DNA of 18,107 nt from Bacteroidota bacterium (GTDB lineage: Bacteria; Bacteroidota; Bacteroidia; Bacteroidales; P3): assembly GCA_023415495.1 (NCBI GenBank), contig JAEZKK010000021.1, forward strand, positions 1-18,107. The letters are read 5' to 3'. This document shows positions 1 through 8,477 of the stretch, piece by piece; positions within the stretch are counted from its first letter, which is position 1; each line of letters opens with the position of its first letter. Made by a program: the position numbers and the translations under genes. Below the pieces are notes generated by a model, which was not told the DNA's origin, made no database searches, and worked only from the letters and a program-made list of their open reading frames with translations.

Positions 1-774
1 TCTGCCAAACATATCAATAAAAGAAATATTCAGAGGATAGTCTGTGGAAGAAATATTTAGAACATCATCAATAATGGTTGGATAAAGCTTTACTGATATA
101 TCATTATTTACATCTTCCAATCCAACATTTATTATACAGTTAGGAGAATCTCCTCTATGATATATTAATAAATCTCCTTGATAAAGGCAATTCAAAATAC
201 CTGTTCCCCCATCAATTACTGTTCCTGCTTCAAATAATCCCTGAGTGCTACCTATTCCTTCAATCCATTGTTCTCCTTCAATATAGCAATATTCAGAACT
301 AATAAATAAACGCTTTAGTAAACTACCATTAATATTTACACTATCAACACTATCAATAGTTATTAAACCCCTATTATAACTATATGAAGACCATATATCT
401 CCTCCAAGAATTACAGGCACTGTTATAGTATCACCCTTATTTAAATTAAAATCATAGACTATATACTCTTCTGAAATAGTATATGGATAAATAATTTCTC
501 TAATAAATACCCTATTAGAGTCTTCCCTAACAAAGAAAATCAACCTGCCATATTCCAAATAATTACTATCTCCACTATAATAAGAATAAACCTTATTATA
601 AGATTTACTCTCAATCAATGTGTCTTGCTTTATCTTATAAATATTTGTATACTTTCCATTCAAATGACTTACTCTATTATACCAAGTCTTGCTTGTATCT
701 AATATGGGTTTATTTACTTGAGATAAAGAAATTAAAGGAAGTGCTAATGCAATAATAAGAATTATCCTTTTCAT
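1..774 (-). CDS. Secreted protein with T9SS C-terminal sorting domain (partial)
   Basis: The reading frame opens at an ATG (774-772) and stays open for 258 codons to the window edge, so the C-terminus is missing. The first 18 or so residues (MKRIILIIALALPLISLSQ) form a Sec signal peptide. The middle is Ser/Tyr/Asp-rich with predicted beta character and matches no family I recognise. The last visible 35 residues (VKLYPTIIDDVLNISS, then ISFIDMFGR) match the start of a type A T9SS sorting domain: the strand before a Y-P turn, LNI, then the 'I.D..GR' strand. That predicts export across the outer membrane and attachment to or release from the cell surface. A good promoter lies just upstream (816-847). 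Only the first half of the sorting domain is present, so about 40 residues should lie beyond the edge. The secreted assignment is strong; the molecular function is unknown. Confidence 0.85.
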   Translation of the reverse strand, partial: MKRIILIIALALPLISLSQVNKPILDTSKTWYNRVSHLNGKYTNIYKIKQDTLIESKSYNKVYSYYSGDSNYLEYGRLIFFVREDSNRVFIREIIYPYTISEEYIVYDFNLNKGDTITVPVILGGDIWSSYSYNRGLITIDSVDSVNINGSLLKRLFISSEYCYIEGEQWIEGIGSTQGLFEAGTVIDGGTGILNCLYQGDLLIYHRGDSPNCIINVGLEDVNNDISVKLYPTIIDDVLNISSTDYPLNISFIDMFGR

Positions 775-815
775 AATATGGTTTTGTTTTTTAGTTATAT
801 TAAATCTTTCATCTG

Positions 816-847
816 CAAAGCTATAAAATAAAATTACATCCTACAAG
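816..847 (-). promoter_or_regulatory. Bacteroidota-type promoter for the T9SS protein gene
   Basis: Read on the minus strand there is CTTG (847-844, one mismatch to the -33 TTTG), a 20-bp spacer, and TAGCTTTG (823-816), a full match to the -7 consensus TAnnTTTG. The predicted transcript would start near 809 and leave a leader of about 35 nt before the ATG at 774. Confidence 0.6.
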
Positions 848-930
848 CTTTTTGGTTATTTTCTTGGTATTATTTTTTTGTTACTATGTTGTTTGTGTTT
901 TTATATAGAAATTGATTTAGTGAAATCAGG

Positions 931-974
931 TTTAAATCTTTTGTAATTAGACTTTAAACTTTTGTAATCAAATT
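931..974. repeat. Two 22-bp direct repeat units preceding the palindrome array
   Basis: TTTAAA starts at 931 and 953 (22 bp apart), and CTTTTGTAAT follows at 938-947 and 959-968 (21 bp apart because of a one-base indel). The two units run directly up to the palindrome array and keep roughly its phase. Confidence 0.6.
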
Positions 975-984
975 CTGTTCTCAA

Positions 985-1065
985 TATAATGGCATTATAC
1001 TGTCGATTTAATGGCATTATATTGGAAGTATAATGGCATTATATGGAGGATATAATGGCATTATA
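985..1065. repeat. Array of four 15-bp palindromes at exact 22-bp period
   Basis: The unit TATAATGGCATTATA occurs at 985-999, 1007-1021 (one mismatch, T for A at its second base), 1029-1043 and 1051-1065. Each has 7-bp arms around a single central G. Starts are exactly 22 bp apart. The three 7-bp spacers (ctgtcga, ttggaag, tggagga) differ from each other, so this is not a simple tandem repeat of a 22-mer. A second array of the same unit lies at 17556-17614. Confidence 0.95.
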
Positions 1066-1076
1066 TTAGTTTGTAA

Positions 1077-1120
1077 TTTGATTCGGTGAGTTTGGAATCA
1101 AATTTCATTAGATTATAATC
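1077..1120. repeat. TTTGATTC flank and inverted copy after the array
   Basis: AATTTGATTC (1075-1084) and GAATCAAATT (1095-1104) form a 10-bp inverted repeat with a 10-bp loop. GATTATAATC (1111-1120) is a perfect 10-bp palindrome. The segment 1051-1096 resembles 17600-17645, including GTAATTTGATTCGG in both, so the flank belongs to the same composite element. Confidence 0.75.
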
Positions 1121-1145
1121 AGGGTTTATTATTATCGGACTAAGG

Positions 1146-1173
1146 TTTGTGAATAAAAAATATAGTAATTTTG
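1146..1173 (+). promoter_or_regulatory. Candidate promoter of the flippase gene, near-leaderless
   Basis: TAATTTTG (1166-1173) matches the Bacteroidota -7 consensus TAnnTTTG. A TTTG (1146-1149) lies upstream with a 16-bp spacer, shorter than the usual 19-21. Transcription would begin almost at the ATG at 1179, giving a leaderless or near-leaderless mRNA. This is moderate evidence only, because one match in AT-rich DNA can occur by chance. Confidence 0.4.
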
Positions 1174-1178
1174 CAGGT

Positions 1179-2612
1179 ATGGAGAGTTTAAAGTCTAAGA
1201 CTATTAAGGGAATTGTTTGGAGTGCTATTGAGAGGTTTTCTATTCAAATCATTCAGTTCGTTGTTCAGATTATTATTGCACGTCTTTTGGTTCCTAAGGA
1301 TTACGGATTAATAGGGATGTTGGCGATATTTATTGCTATTGCTCAAACCTTTATTGACGGAGGTTTTGCTAATGCTTTAATTCAAAAGAAAAACCGCAAT
1401 GAGATAGATTATTCCACTGTATTTTATTTCAATTTTGTAGTTGGATTAATTCTTAGCCTTATCTTCTTCCTATCCGCTGGATTTATCTCCGATTTTTACA
1501 AGATGCCAGAGCTTAAGATAGTAATCAAGGTGATGTGTATCAACCTTATTATTATATCTCTTCAAGTTGTACATAAGGCAAAGCTAAGTATTGAGATAGA
1601 TTTCAAAACTCAGGCAAAGGCTTCTTTAATTGGGGTTTTTATTTCTGGTATTGTTGGTATTTATATGGCTTATAAGGGTTATGGAGTTTGGTCGCTTGTG
1701 GTGAATATTATATTAAACAACCTTATTCAAACAGCCCTACTTTGGTATTTTTTAAAATGGAAGCCACTTTGGATATTTTCCTTCGATTCTTTTACTAAAC
1801 TATTCTCCTTTGGTTCAAAAATCCTTGCCTCCAACCTTCTTCATACCATTTATCTAAACCTTTATACAATGATAATTGGGAAGAGATTTTCCGCAACCTC
1901 GTTAGGGTATTATACAAGGGCTGATCAGTTTGCTCAATTCCCTTCATCCAATATTACAGGGATATTACAAAGGGTAACCTACCCTATTCTATCATCTATT
2001 CAAGACGATGACGAAAGGTTAAGGAATATTTACCGCCAATATGTTAAGCTTTTTGCTTTTATAGTCTTCCCAATGATGCTTGGACTTGCAGCAATTGCCA
2101 AACCTTTTATCATACTAATCCTTACAGAGAAATGGCTGGGGATAGTTCCCTTGCTTCAAATCCTTTGTGTTTACTATATGTGGTATCCAATTAATGCAAT
2201 ACATCAAAACCTTATGCAAGTAAAAGGAAGAAGTGATTTATTCCTAAAGCTTGAGTTTGTAAAGAAGATAATAGGTATTGGCTTGTTATTTATCTCTCTA
2301 CCTTTTGGATTAAATTCATTAGCTTGGAGTTTGGTTGCTTACTCACTAATCTCTCTTGGACTTAATACTTATTATGCTTCAAGGTTAATTGATTTCAGCA
2401 TAAAAAACCAATTGATAGATATACTAAGGATATTTATTATTAGTTCAATAATGGCTGCAGTCGTTTACTTAATTAATTACTTGGATTTAAATAATTGGCT
2501 AAAAATAATTTTAGCCATTGCATCAGGAGCTATACTCTATACTGCAATGGCTAAAATATTTAGATTTGATGAGATTAATCAATTAATCAATCTCGTAAGG
2601 AATAAGGTTTAA
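1179..2612 (+). CDS. Wzx-type polysaccharide/lipopolysaccharide flippase (MOP superfamily)
   Basis: This is a polytopic inner-membrane protein of about 477 residues with 12-14 hydrophobic segments. It begins MESLKSKTIKGIVWSAIERF and continues into IIIARLLVPKDYGLIGM, the hallmark N-terminus of MOP/PST polysaccharide transporters. Members flip lipid-linked oligosaccharide units for O-antigen, exopolysaccharide or glycan synthesis. An in-frame GTG at 1149 would add ten residues (MNKKYSNFAG). I prefer the ATG at 1179 because family members usually start here and because a -7 promoter box occupies 1166-1173. No glycosyltransferase, polymerase or other glycan gene is adjacent, so the substrate cannot be inferred. 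The stop codon overlaps that of the convergent downstream gene by four bases. Confidence 0.9.
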   Translation: MESLKSKTIKGIVWSAIERFSIQIIQFVVQIIIARLLVPKDYGLIGMLAIFIAIAQTFIDGGFANALIQKKNRNEIDYSTVFYFNFVVGLILSLIFFLSAGFISDFYKMPELKIVIKVMCINLIIISLQVVHKAKLSIEIDFKTQAKASLIGVFISGIVGIYMAYKGYGVWSLVVNIILNNLIQTALLWYFLKWKPLWIFSFDSFTKLFSFGSKILASNLLHTIYLNLYTMIIGKRFSATSLGYYTRADQFAQFPSSNITGILQRVTYPILSSIQDDDERLRNIYRQYVKLFAFIVFPMMLGLAAIAKPFIILILTEKWLGIVPLLQILCVYYMWYPINAIHQNLMQVKGRSDLFLKLEFVKKIIGIGLLFISLPFGLNSLAWSLVAYSLISLGLNTYYASRLIDFSIKNQLIDILRIFIISSIMAAVVYLINYLDLNNWLKIILAIASGAILYTAMAKIFRFDEINQLINLVRNKV

Positions 2613-4060
2613 CCCTGAGACTCATCTGTTTTTTCTTCAACCTCGTCAATTTGTGGTTCAGCATCTTCAGATCTATCTTTCTTCCAATAATTGGTATAAC
2701 CAATTGAGAAATTCATACCAAAGAATATATTAAATCCTGTAAGTTCAGCAACATCGAAAGAAGAGCGAACTCCACCTCCAACGAAGAAATTGATCAAATA
2801 AAGATTGAAATTTATAGCTGCACTTGGATTAATCAAAGATGTATTACTACTATTTGAAAATACAAAAGTATTTCCAAAGCTTAGATTAAGATATCTCTCC
2901 AATTGACAGTTGTAAAAAACAGATAGATTATTATCAAAATAATTACTTCCTATTGCTCCCATATATAAGGCTGAAAGATATTGTGTCTTAGCAAAGTTCC
3001 AAGTGTAGGATGCGTAAATCTTAGTAGGAAGATAAGTAGTATAGCTTGAGCCAGGTCTTGATTCCAAATCCAAGGCACTCATTATACTGTCTTCAATATT
3101 CTCATACATATCGTCTTGAGTATCCGAGCTGGAATTATACTGATAAGGATTAATCTCAAAGCTTGCTCCAGGATTCTTGGAAACAATATCAGTTGTATTA
3201 GTTTTCCATCTAATATAACCAAGGTCTTGAACTGCAAGGCTAACCATCATATCCTTTCTAATCTTATAGCTTGCACCAATATCGAAAGCCAATCCTCTAT
3301 TTTTAAGCATTTCACTTACAACAATATTATCAATAAACTCTGGAGAAGTAGGCGAATTAATACCAGAGAAGCTAAACTTCCCTGCAACGTTTGAAGTATG
3401 AATTAAGAAATCGCCCATAACCGATACTCCATCATTCAAATCTAATCTAAGAGTTGATTTCTCTGTATTCACATTTAAAATACCAAAAGGGACCTTAGCT
3501 CTTAACCCAACATCAAGTTTATCATTTATCTTTCTTGCAAAACCAATTGAAGGAGAAATATAAGCATTAAGTGAGATAAGTTTATCATCCATAATATTTG
3601 CTATACCATTATTAAGCTTAGAGCCATAAACCAATACTCCGATTAAATCTTTTGAGAAATTTAATCTTGCATCGAAATTCAAATCTAATCCTAATGAAAT
3701 ATAGTTCTTACCTGCCTTGAATCCAAATCCAAATAATGGCATGGAGGTAGATAGTTTTAAATGATTATCATCATTTAATTTGCTATAAAAACCTTTTAAG
3801 TCAATCTGCAATGAATCTTGGTAAATAGGGTGTTGGTTGATTATGTCTTTATAAGCAAAACCTGAAGTAGAAAAATCTATATTAAATCCAGAAATTGCTG
3901 GAAAATTAAAATAGAACTTTGAAATAGGAGTATTAGCTGGGTTCATACTATATGACCCTGGAACATTCCTCATAAAATACATTATATTTGAATTTTGAGA
4001 ATTCAAATTCCCAATACCAATAAGAATAATACCTGCTAATATAAATATATACTTTTTCAT
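2609..4060 (-). CDS. DUF5723 family outer-membrane beta-barrel protein
   Basis: A 483-residue protein with a signal peptide (MKKYIFILAGIILIGIGNLNSQ, cleaved near residue 22). It then has the motif YFMRNVPGSYSMNPANTP and repeated amphipathic strands typical of the DUF5723 family of Bacteroidota outer-membrane proteins, whose role is not established. Glycine- and aromatic-rich strands continue to about residue 457 (FNIFFGMNFSIGYTNYW). A charged, acidic tail follows (residues 459-483, rich in D/E), which is unusual after a terminal barrel strand. It is the last gene of the minus-strand block, 17 bp after the FN3 protein gene, with AGAGAG just before its ATG as a plausible ribosome-binding site. 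The predicted role is an outer-membrane pore or anchor acting with the upstream surface proteins; that is inference. Confidence 0.8.
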   Translation of the reverse strand: MKKYIFILAGIILIGIGNLNSQNSNIMYFMRNVPGSYSMNPANTPISKFYFNFPAISGFNIDFSTSGFAYKDIINQHPIYQDSLQIDLKGFYSKLNDDNHLKLSTSMPLFGFGFKAGKNYISLGLDLNFDARLNFSKDLIGVLVYGSKLNNGIANIMDDKLISLNAYISPSIGFARKINDKLDVGLRAKVPFGILNVNTEKSTLRLDLNDGVSVMGDFLIHTSNVAGKFSFSGINSPTSPEFIDNIVVSEMLKNRGLAFDIGASYKIRKDMMVSLAVQDLGYIRWKTNTTDIVSKNPGASFEINPYQYNSSSDTQDDMYENIEDSIMSALDLESRPGSSYTTYLPTKIYASYTWNFAKTQYLSALYMGAIGSNYFDNNLSVFYNCQLERYLNLSFGNTFVFSNSSNTSLINPSAAINFNLYLINFFVGGGVRSSFDVAELTGFNIFFGMNFSIGYTNYWKKDRSEDAEPQIDEVEEKTDESQG

Positions 4061-4077
4061 CTCTCTTTAGTATTAAA

Positions 4078-6792
4078 TTATTTTACAATCAGTTTCTTGG
4101 TTAGTTTAGAACTCTTATTGATGAAAATCAAATTATAAACTCCTTTTTCTAATTTAGATATATCGTAATTAATATCAGAATTTAATTTCCTCCTATCAAT
4201 TTCTCTTCCCAATATATCTAAAATCCTTAATTCAACACCTTGAGAATTATTAATACTAATATTAACAAAGTCTTTTGCAGGATTAGGATAAATACTAATA
4301 TTATTATCGCTTAGAGTTATATCTTCCAAACCAATATTAAATGTTCCAAGAGTTCTAAATTCAATAATATCACTAATTTTGGCACCTTCAGAGGTTAGGA
4401 TATAAATACCAGCATAGTATGTTGTTCCTTCCTCTAAGGTATCGATAGTAATATCAAAACTATTACCCTCAAATTCAATTGGAGTAAAGAATTCTCTTCC
4501 CCATCTCTTGATTATTAAGGAACGATTTATAATTTCATTAGTTCCTTCTTGGATTTGACCAATAAATCTTGCAGAATTGGTATCTATTTCCTCTACTATA
4601 ATATTATTGATTTGAGGAGGATTAACTGTTAGAGTAGTAAAGGAAACAGAATCTCCATATACATAATCTTCGCTTGATTTAGCAAAAACCCTATACCAAT
4701 AAGTAGTATTTGGACTTAGATTATTCAAGGTATAAGAAAAGATTGAATCTCCAAAAACAAAGACTCTTTCATATACGCTATCACTATCTGCTCTCCATTC
4801 AAAACCTTTAAAGAATACTATTTCAGATTCAGGGTTTACAAACCCATTCATTACTGCAGAATCGAAAGAAATATCAGTAGCTTGATTAGTTAATACCACC
4901 ATAGGTTTAACTAAGGTAGTAAATTCCATTTCATCTGAGTAAATCAATGTATTATTCATATTCTTAGCATAAGCCTTGAATTGATAAAGAGTATTTGGTA
5001 ATAGATTTTCTATCTTATTTGCAATAGATAAACTTGCAATACTGCCAGGGAAGGTAATAACTGTATAATCACTTTCATTTACTGTTTTGTATTCAAAGCC
5101 CATCTCTATCAGTGCTGGATTAGCTCCTGTGGATATATTAGCTTTAAGTATTGCTGAATTAGAACTTATACTATCTGGAGCAATTAAGGTAATATCCGGA
5201 ATAACCTCCAATGGCATAAGAGTTTTAAAACTCAATATACTTCCATAAACAGTATCTAATTGATTAATTGTATAAGCCCTTGTATAATAAGTTGTATTGC
5301 TTGTAAGATTAGAAATATTATATGAAAATACTCCAGCAGTGTCTCCAGGGATAATATGTTTATCTATACCTATGCTTGAAATATTAAAGCTTGGATTAGA
5401 TGAAACTAAAAATCCTTTTTCTATTGTCTTTGGAGCACCTGCATGATTAAGTCTTGCATTAAGTTTTGCTGAAGTTTCTCCAAGATTGGTTACAGCCTGA
5501 GTTGAAATAGACATTGGTAAGGAATTAGTTCTAAAACTTATCTCTGCACCCTCGTATAATCCATTAAAGGTTAATCCAAATACCTTATAAGTGTAGTTTG
5601 TATAAGGTTTTAGTTTCTTCATTTGATAGTTAATGTTTGTTGGACCATTTAATGTGAAATTTTGAGTTAGATCGAAAAGACCATAATTATTTCCGTCTTC
5701 CTTAAAATAGAATCCAAATTTTTGAATGATTAGTTCTGACTTAAATATTCTTCCATTTATTATTGCAGAGCTATCTGTAACGCTAGTAGCGGCTAATGTT
5801 GTAAACTCGTATGGCTTGGTTTGAGTTGTAAATGATTTTGTTGGTCCATAAACTCTTCCATTTGTTGAAGTTTCAACATAAGCCTTATAGGTATAAGTTG
5901 TAGAAGGAGTTAATCCACCGAGAGAATAGACCATAGAATCTCCCACACTTGAAATTGGAATATCTAAATAGTTTGTATTATTTACATTCTTATATTCAAA
6001 ACCCTTTGATAGAATAGTAATATTTACTCCTGGATTAGTTATCTTCCCTATTAGTTTTGCTGAACTTGTATCAACGTTTTGAGCATTATAGGTCATCAAT
6101 GTAGGAAGGGTAACATTAGGAGCAGGTGTAGTGAATGATAAAACACTTCCCAAAACTGTAATATTTGGGTTCTTTATATACATCCTATAATAATAGGTAG
6201 TAGAATTTAAAAGCGATGAAACAGAATAAGAATAAGACCCAGCAGAATCGATACTTAAAAGATATTTAGTCGAATCGATAGTTATATTAGGAGTAAATCC
6301 AAATATAAATCCCATCTCTGTTGGAGGAGGATTGCCTAATTTAACTAAGGTCCCATTCAAATTTGCAGATGTTTGTGTAATATCACTTGCCGTTGCCGTA
6401 ACAACTTGTGGGGATATCATAGGATTATCGGTAGTAAAAAACAATTCATTTCCCTCGAATAATGAATCAGGAGTTATTGCAATAGTTTTAAAAGAATACT
6501 GAGTATTATATAGCAATCCTGTTAATTCATAAGTAAAAGTATCTATATCATTAACCGTAACATAGGAATAATTTGAATCAGATACTTGTTTAAAGGCAAA
6601 TCCCTTTAATAGAATCATATTCCCACCAGTATTCTTTTTTACATATCCTTTCAAAATTACAGAATCCCCATGAATTCCTGAAGCTGGTAGTGTTAGAACT
6701 GTTGGTGGTGTAAAACTAATCTGACCTATAGAAAACATGGGTATAGATAAGATTATTGCCATTATTAATTTGGTAAATACTATCTTTTTCAT
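4078..6792 (-). CDS. Large secreted protein: eight FN3-like repeats plus T9SS sorting domain
   Basis: 904 residues. Residues 1-24 are a signal peptide (MKKIVFTKLIMAIILSIPMFSIGQ). Eight repeats of about 100 residues follow. Each has a 'D-S-A-x-L-x-G' strand, a 'K-G-F-x-[YF]-K' strand, a 'L-x-P-x-T-x-Y-x-[YF]-[KR]-A-[YF]' strand and ends in [SE]-F-[TRK]-T, near residues 121, 220, 322, 421, 522, 628, 721 and 812. This is the fibronectin type III-like pattern common in Bacteroidota surface proteins. Residues 831-904 form a complete type A T9SS sorting domain: ISIYPNPAKDFVNI, ILDILGREI, LEKGVYNLIF, then KLIVK. It is therefore predicted to be exported through the outer membrane and displayed or released. 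Repeats are well diverged, so this is an old array. It sits 7 bp after the lipoprotein gene and 17 bp before the DUF5723 gene. Binding partner unknown; adhesion is one possibility. Confidence 0.9.
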   Translation of the reverse strand: MKKIVFTKLIMAIILSIPMFSIGQISFTPPTVLTLPASGIHGDSVILKGYVKKNTGGNMILLKGFAFKQVSDSNYSYVTVNDIDTFTYELTGLLYNTQYSFKTIAITPDSLFEGNELFFTTDNPMISPQVVTATASDITQTSANLNGTLVKLGNPPPTEMGFIFGFTPNITIDSTKYLLSIDSAGSYSYSVSSLLNSTTYYYRMYIKNPNITVLGSVLSFTTPAPNVTLPTLMTYNAQNVDTSSAKLIGKITNPGVNITILSKGFEYKNVNNTNYLDIPISSVGDSMVYSLGGLTPSTTYTYKAYVETSTNGRVYGPTKSFTTQTKPYEFTTLAATSVTDSSAIINGRIFKSELIIQKFGFYFKEDGNNYGLFDLTQNFTLNGPTNINYQMKKLKPYTNYTYKVFGLTFNGLYEGAEISFRTNSLPMSISTQAVTNLGETSAKLNARLNHAGAPKTIEKGFLVSSNPSFNISSIGIDKHIIPGDTAGVFSYNISNLTSNTTYYTRAYTINQLDTVYGSILSFKTLMPLEVIPDITLIAPDSISSNSAILKANISTGANPALIEMGFEYKTVNESDYTVITFPGSIASLSIANKIENLLPNTLYQFKAYAKNMNNTLIYSDEMEFTTLVKPMVVLTNQATDISFDSAVMNGFVNPESEIVFFKGFEWRADSDSVYERVFVFGDSIFSYTLNNLSPNTTYWYRVFAKSSEDYVYGDSVSFTTLTVNPPQINNIIVEEIDTNSARFIGQIQEGTNEIINRSLIIKRWGREFFTPIEFEGNSFDITIDTLEEGTTYYAGIYILTSEGAKISDIIEFRTLGTFNIGLEDITLSDNNISIYPNPAKDFVNISINNSQGVELRILDILGREIDRRKLNSDINYDISKLEKGVYNLIFINKSSKLTKKLIVK

Positions 6793-6799
6793 ATGGCTT

Positions 6800-8458
6800 T
6801 TATTTTAAATCAAAACTTAAATTTGCTTCCGCTTCCACTCCTAATTTCATATTTAGCTTAGCATTATTGGAAAGGCGAATAAATGGTTTATTCCCATTTT
6901 GGTCTTTGGAAGTGTTTAATACTAATCTAATCTTTGAAGATTTTGCATTTCTTAGAACTTCAAACTTCTCACTTGTAATTAAAACCTCTGTTTTAATATA
7001 TTGAATTGAAGCATAATCAAGAATTGCTCCATAACTATCAACAGGAGCTCCTTGAATGAATATTGGAGTTTGGAATACAGAATCCTGAAGGTTTCCATTT
7101 TCATCAAAAGTTAGTATTTGAGCTTTTAAATCAAATGGGAATCCATTTTTAATATCTAAGAATAGCTTAGCATTATTCACATATTTACTGATTTCCTCTA
7201 AATCTAATTCTTCCATTTCCACATCATAGTCCAAATTATTTAATTTGATTTTAAATGGGAAGGTTAGTTTGGTTTTCACTCTAAAGGAAGCATCACTTGT
7301 AACAAATCCTGTAATATTATCTGGATTTAATTTAATCTCAGCATCGTAATCTATTCTATTAGGAGCTGTTGAAATTGCATTTGCATTAATCTTTAACCTC
7401 TCAGTTGTTGTTGAAAAACTATGAGGATTAACAGCAGGAATAATAGATATTGTTTTAGGATTAATTAAATCTACAATAGAACCAAGTGAATTATACGCCT
7501 TAACTTGGTTTAATTTTATTGTAGCAGGAATACCAATATTAGTAATTGTGGTTAAATCCAAATACACATCATCATCAAACTCAAAAGCACCATCCTTGAA
7601 TATCTTACTAAATGTAGAATCAGAGAATAAATCTAATTCCTGAGAATCGGAGAAGGTTTCTTGGAAATTACCAACCTTACCATAAATATAATCAAATTCA
7701 AGTTTTGCAAATTCAATATCCAGATTAGTATTATATGTTCTATTTATTGAGCCATTTACCTTGATATAAACTCTATAATAGAAACATATCTTATCATTCA
7801 AATTATTTAGAATCTCATAGTCCGAAAGATTAATTTCAGAAGTTGAAATCATAGCTGTTGTTTGATTCGCATTTGAAATCTTAATACTTTGACGATATTC
7901 TGTGTTTTTAGATATACTCTTAAGATTAGGACTATAAAGTTCGATATATGCCTCGTGATTTAAATCAGTTGCTACACCAATATATACGCTTCCTTTCTTA
8001 AGCTTTATTCTTTCTATTGTCTGACCATCTTCCAAACTTGGCAGGTCAACACTTATACTATCCATACTTTCATCAAGTGAAGGGAAATATAAGTCTCCTA
8101 CAATGGTTCCGGAAAACTCAGGTAAATCTAATTCAATATCTGTAGTCATACCTGGAATACTTCCTATTTCTGGAATTTCTGGGGCAAAGGTTGTATCTGC
8201 CTGCATAGAAAAGACCATATAGGAACCAAAGCCGTCATTAATAGTATCAAAACCAAAGCCAGAAGTATCGGCAAGGGTCTCAAAGTTTATTACATCCATC
8301 AAGGATAAATCAATTGTTGCCACATGTCCTACTCCTAATGTAGGATTTATTTGTGTTGTGGCAATGCGATCAAATTCAAAATCCCTTTCATCAAAACATG
8401 ATGTTAGAGAAAATGAAATTATTACCGCAAAAACGAAATAAAGGATATTTTTTTTCAT
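6800..8458 (-). CDS. Large lipoprotein of unknown function
   Basis: 552 residues. The N-terminus MKKNILYFVFAVIISFSLTSC has a basic start, a hydrophobic core and a lipobox (L-T-S-C) with Cys21 as the lipidated residue, so it should be anchored in the inner or outer membrane. Asp/Glu after the cysteine (FDERD) does not fix which. The rest is beta-rich, with many short I/L-x-[ND]-L strands and no catalytic motif that I recognise. A feature near residues 430-460 (FLDIKNGFPFDLKAQILTFDENG) reads like an immunoglobulin or LEA-type sandwich strand pair, but this is weak. The gene lies between the ABC-2 permease (19 bp) and the FN3 T9SS protein (7 bp), so it is probably co-transcribed with both. No family name is offered. 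Confidence 0.8.
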   Translation of the reverse strand: MKKNILYFVFAVIISFSLTSCFDERDFEFDRIATTQINPTLGVGHVATIDLSLMDVINFETLADTSGFGFDTINDGFGSYMVFSMQADTTFAPEIPEIGSIPGMTTDIELDLPEFSGTIVGDLYFPSLDESMDSISVDLPSLEDGQTIERIKLKKGSVYIGVATDLNHEAYIELYSPNLKSISKNTEYRQSIKISNANQTTAMISTSEINLSDYEILNNLNDKICFYYRVYIKVNGSINRTYNTNLDIEFAKLEFDYIYGKVGNFQETFSDSQELDLFSDSTFSKIFKDGAFEFDDDVYLDLTTITNIGIPATIKLNQVKAYNSLGSIVDLINPKTISIIPAVNPHSFSTTTERLKINANAISTAPNRIDYDAEIKLNPDNITGFVTSDASFRVKTKLTFPFKIKLNNLDYDVEMEELDLEEISKYVNNAKLFLDIKNGFPFDLKAQILTFDENGNLQDSVFQTPIFIQGAPVDSYGAILDYASIQYIKTEVLITSEKFEVLRNAKSSKIRLVLNTSKDQNGNKPFIRLSNNAKLNMKLGVEAEANLSFDLK

Positions 8459-8477
8459 AAGCCAATTATTTTAATTA

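Larger units (their letters stand above)
775..1178. other. Divergent intergenic region carrying repeat array
   Basis: This gap separates the divergently transcribed T9SS gene and the flippase gene. It holds the promoter at 816-847, a T-rich unstructured stretch (about 848-930), a 21-22 bp periodic repeat block (931-1120), and a possible flippase promoter at 1146-1173. I see no coding potential or RNA gene. Confidence 0.7.

Noticed and set aside
985..1065. CRISPR array
   Set aside because: Units are 13-15 bp with 7-9 bp spacers, far below CRISPR sizes (repeats usually 23-50, spacers about 30), the units are palindromic at one base offset, and no cas gene is present.
1149..1178. GTG start for the flippase
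   Set aside because: It would add ten polar residues unlike family N-termini and lies before a probable -7 promoter box.
3116..3394. Plus-strand frame opposite the DUF5723 gene
   Set aside because: Shadow of a well-supported minus-strand gene; low-complexity product with no family features.
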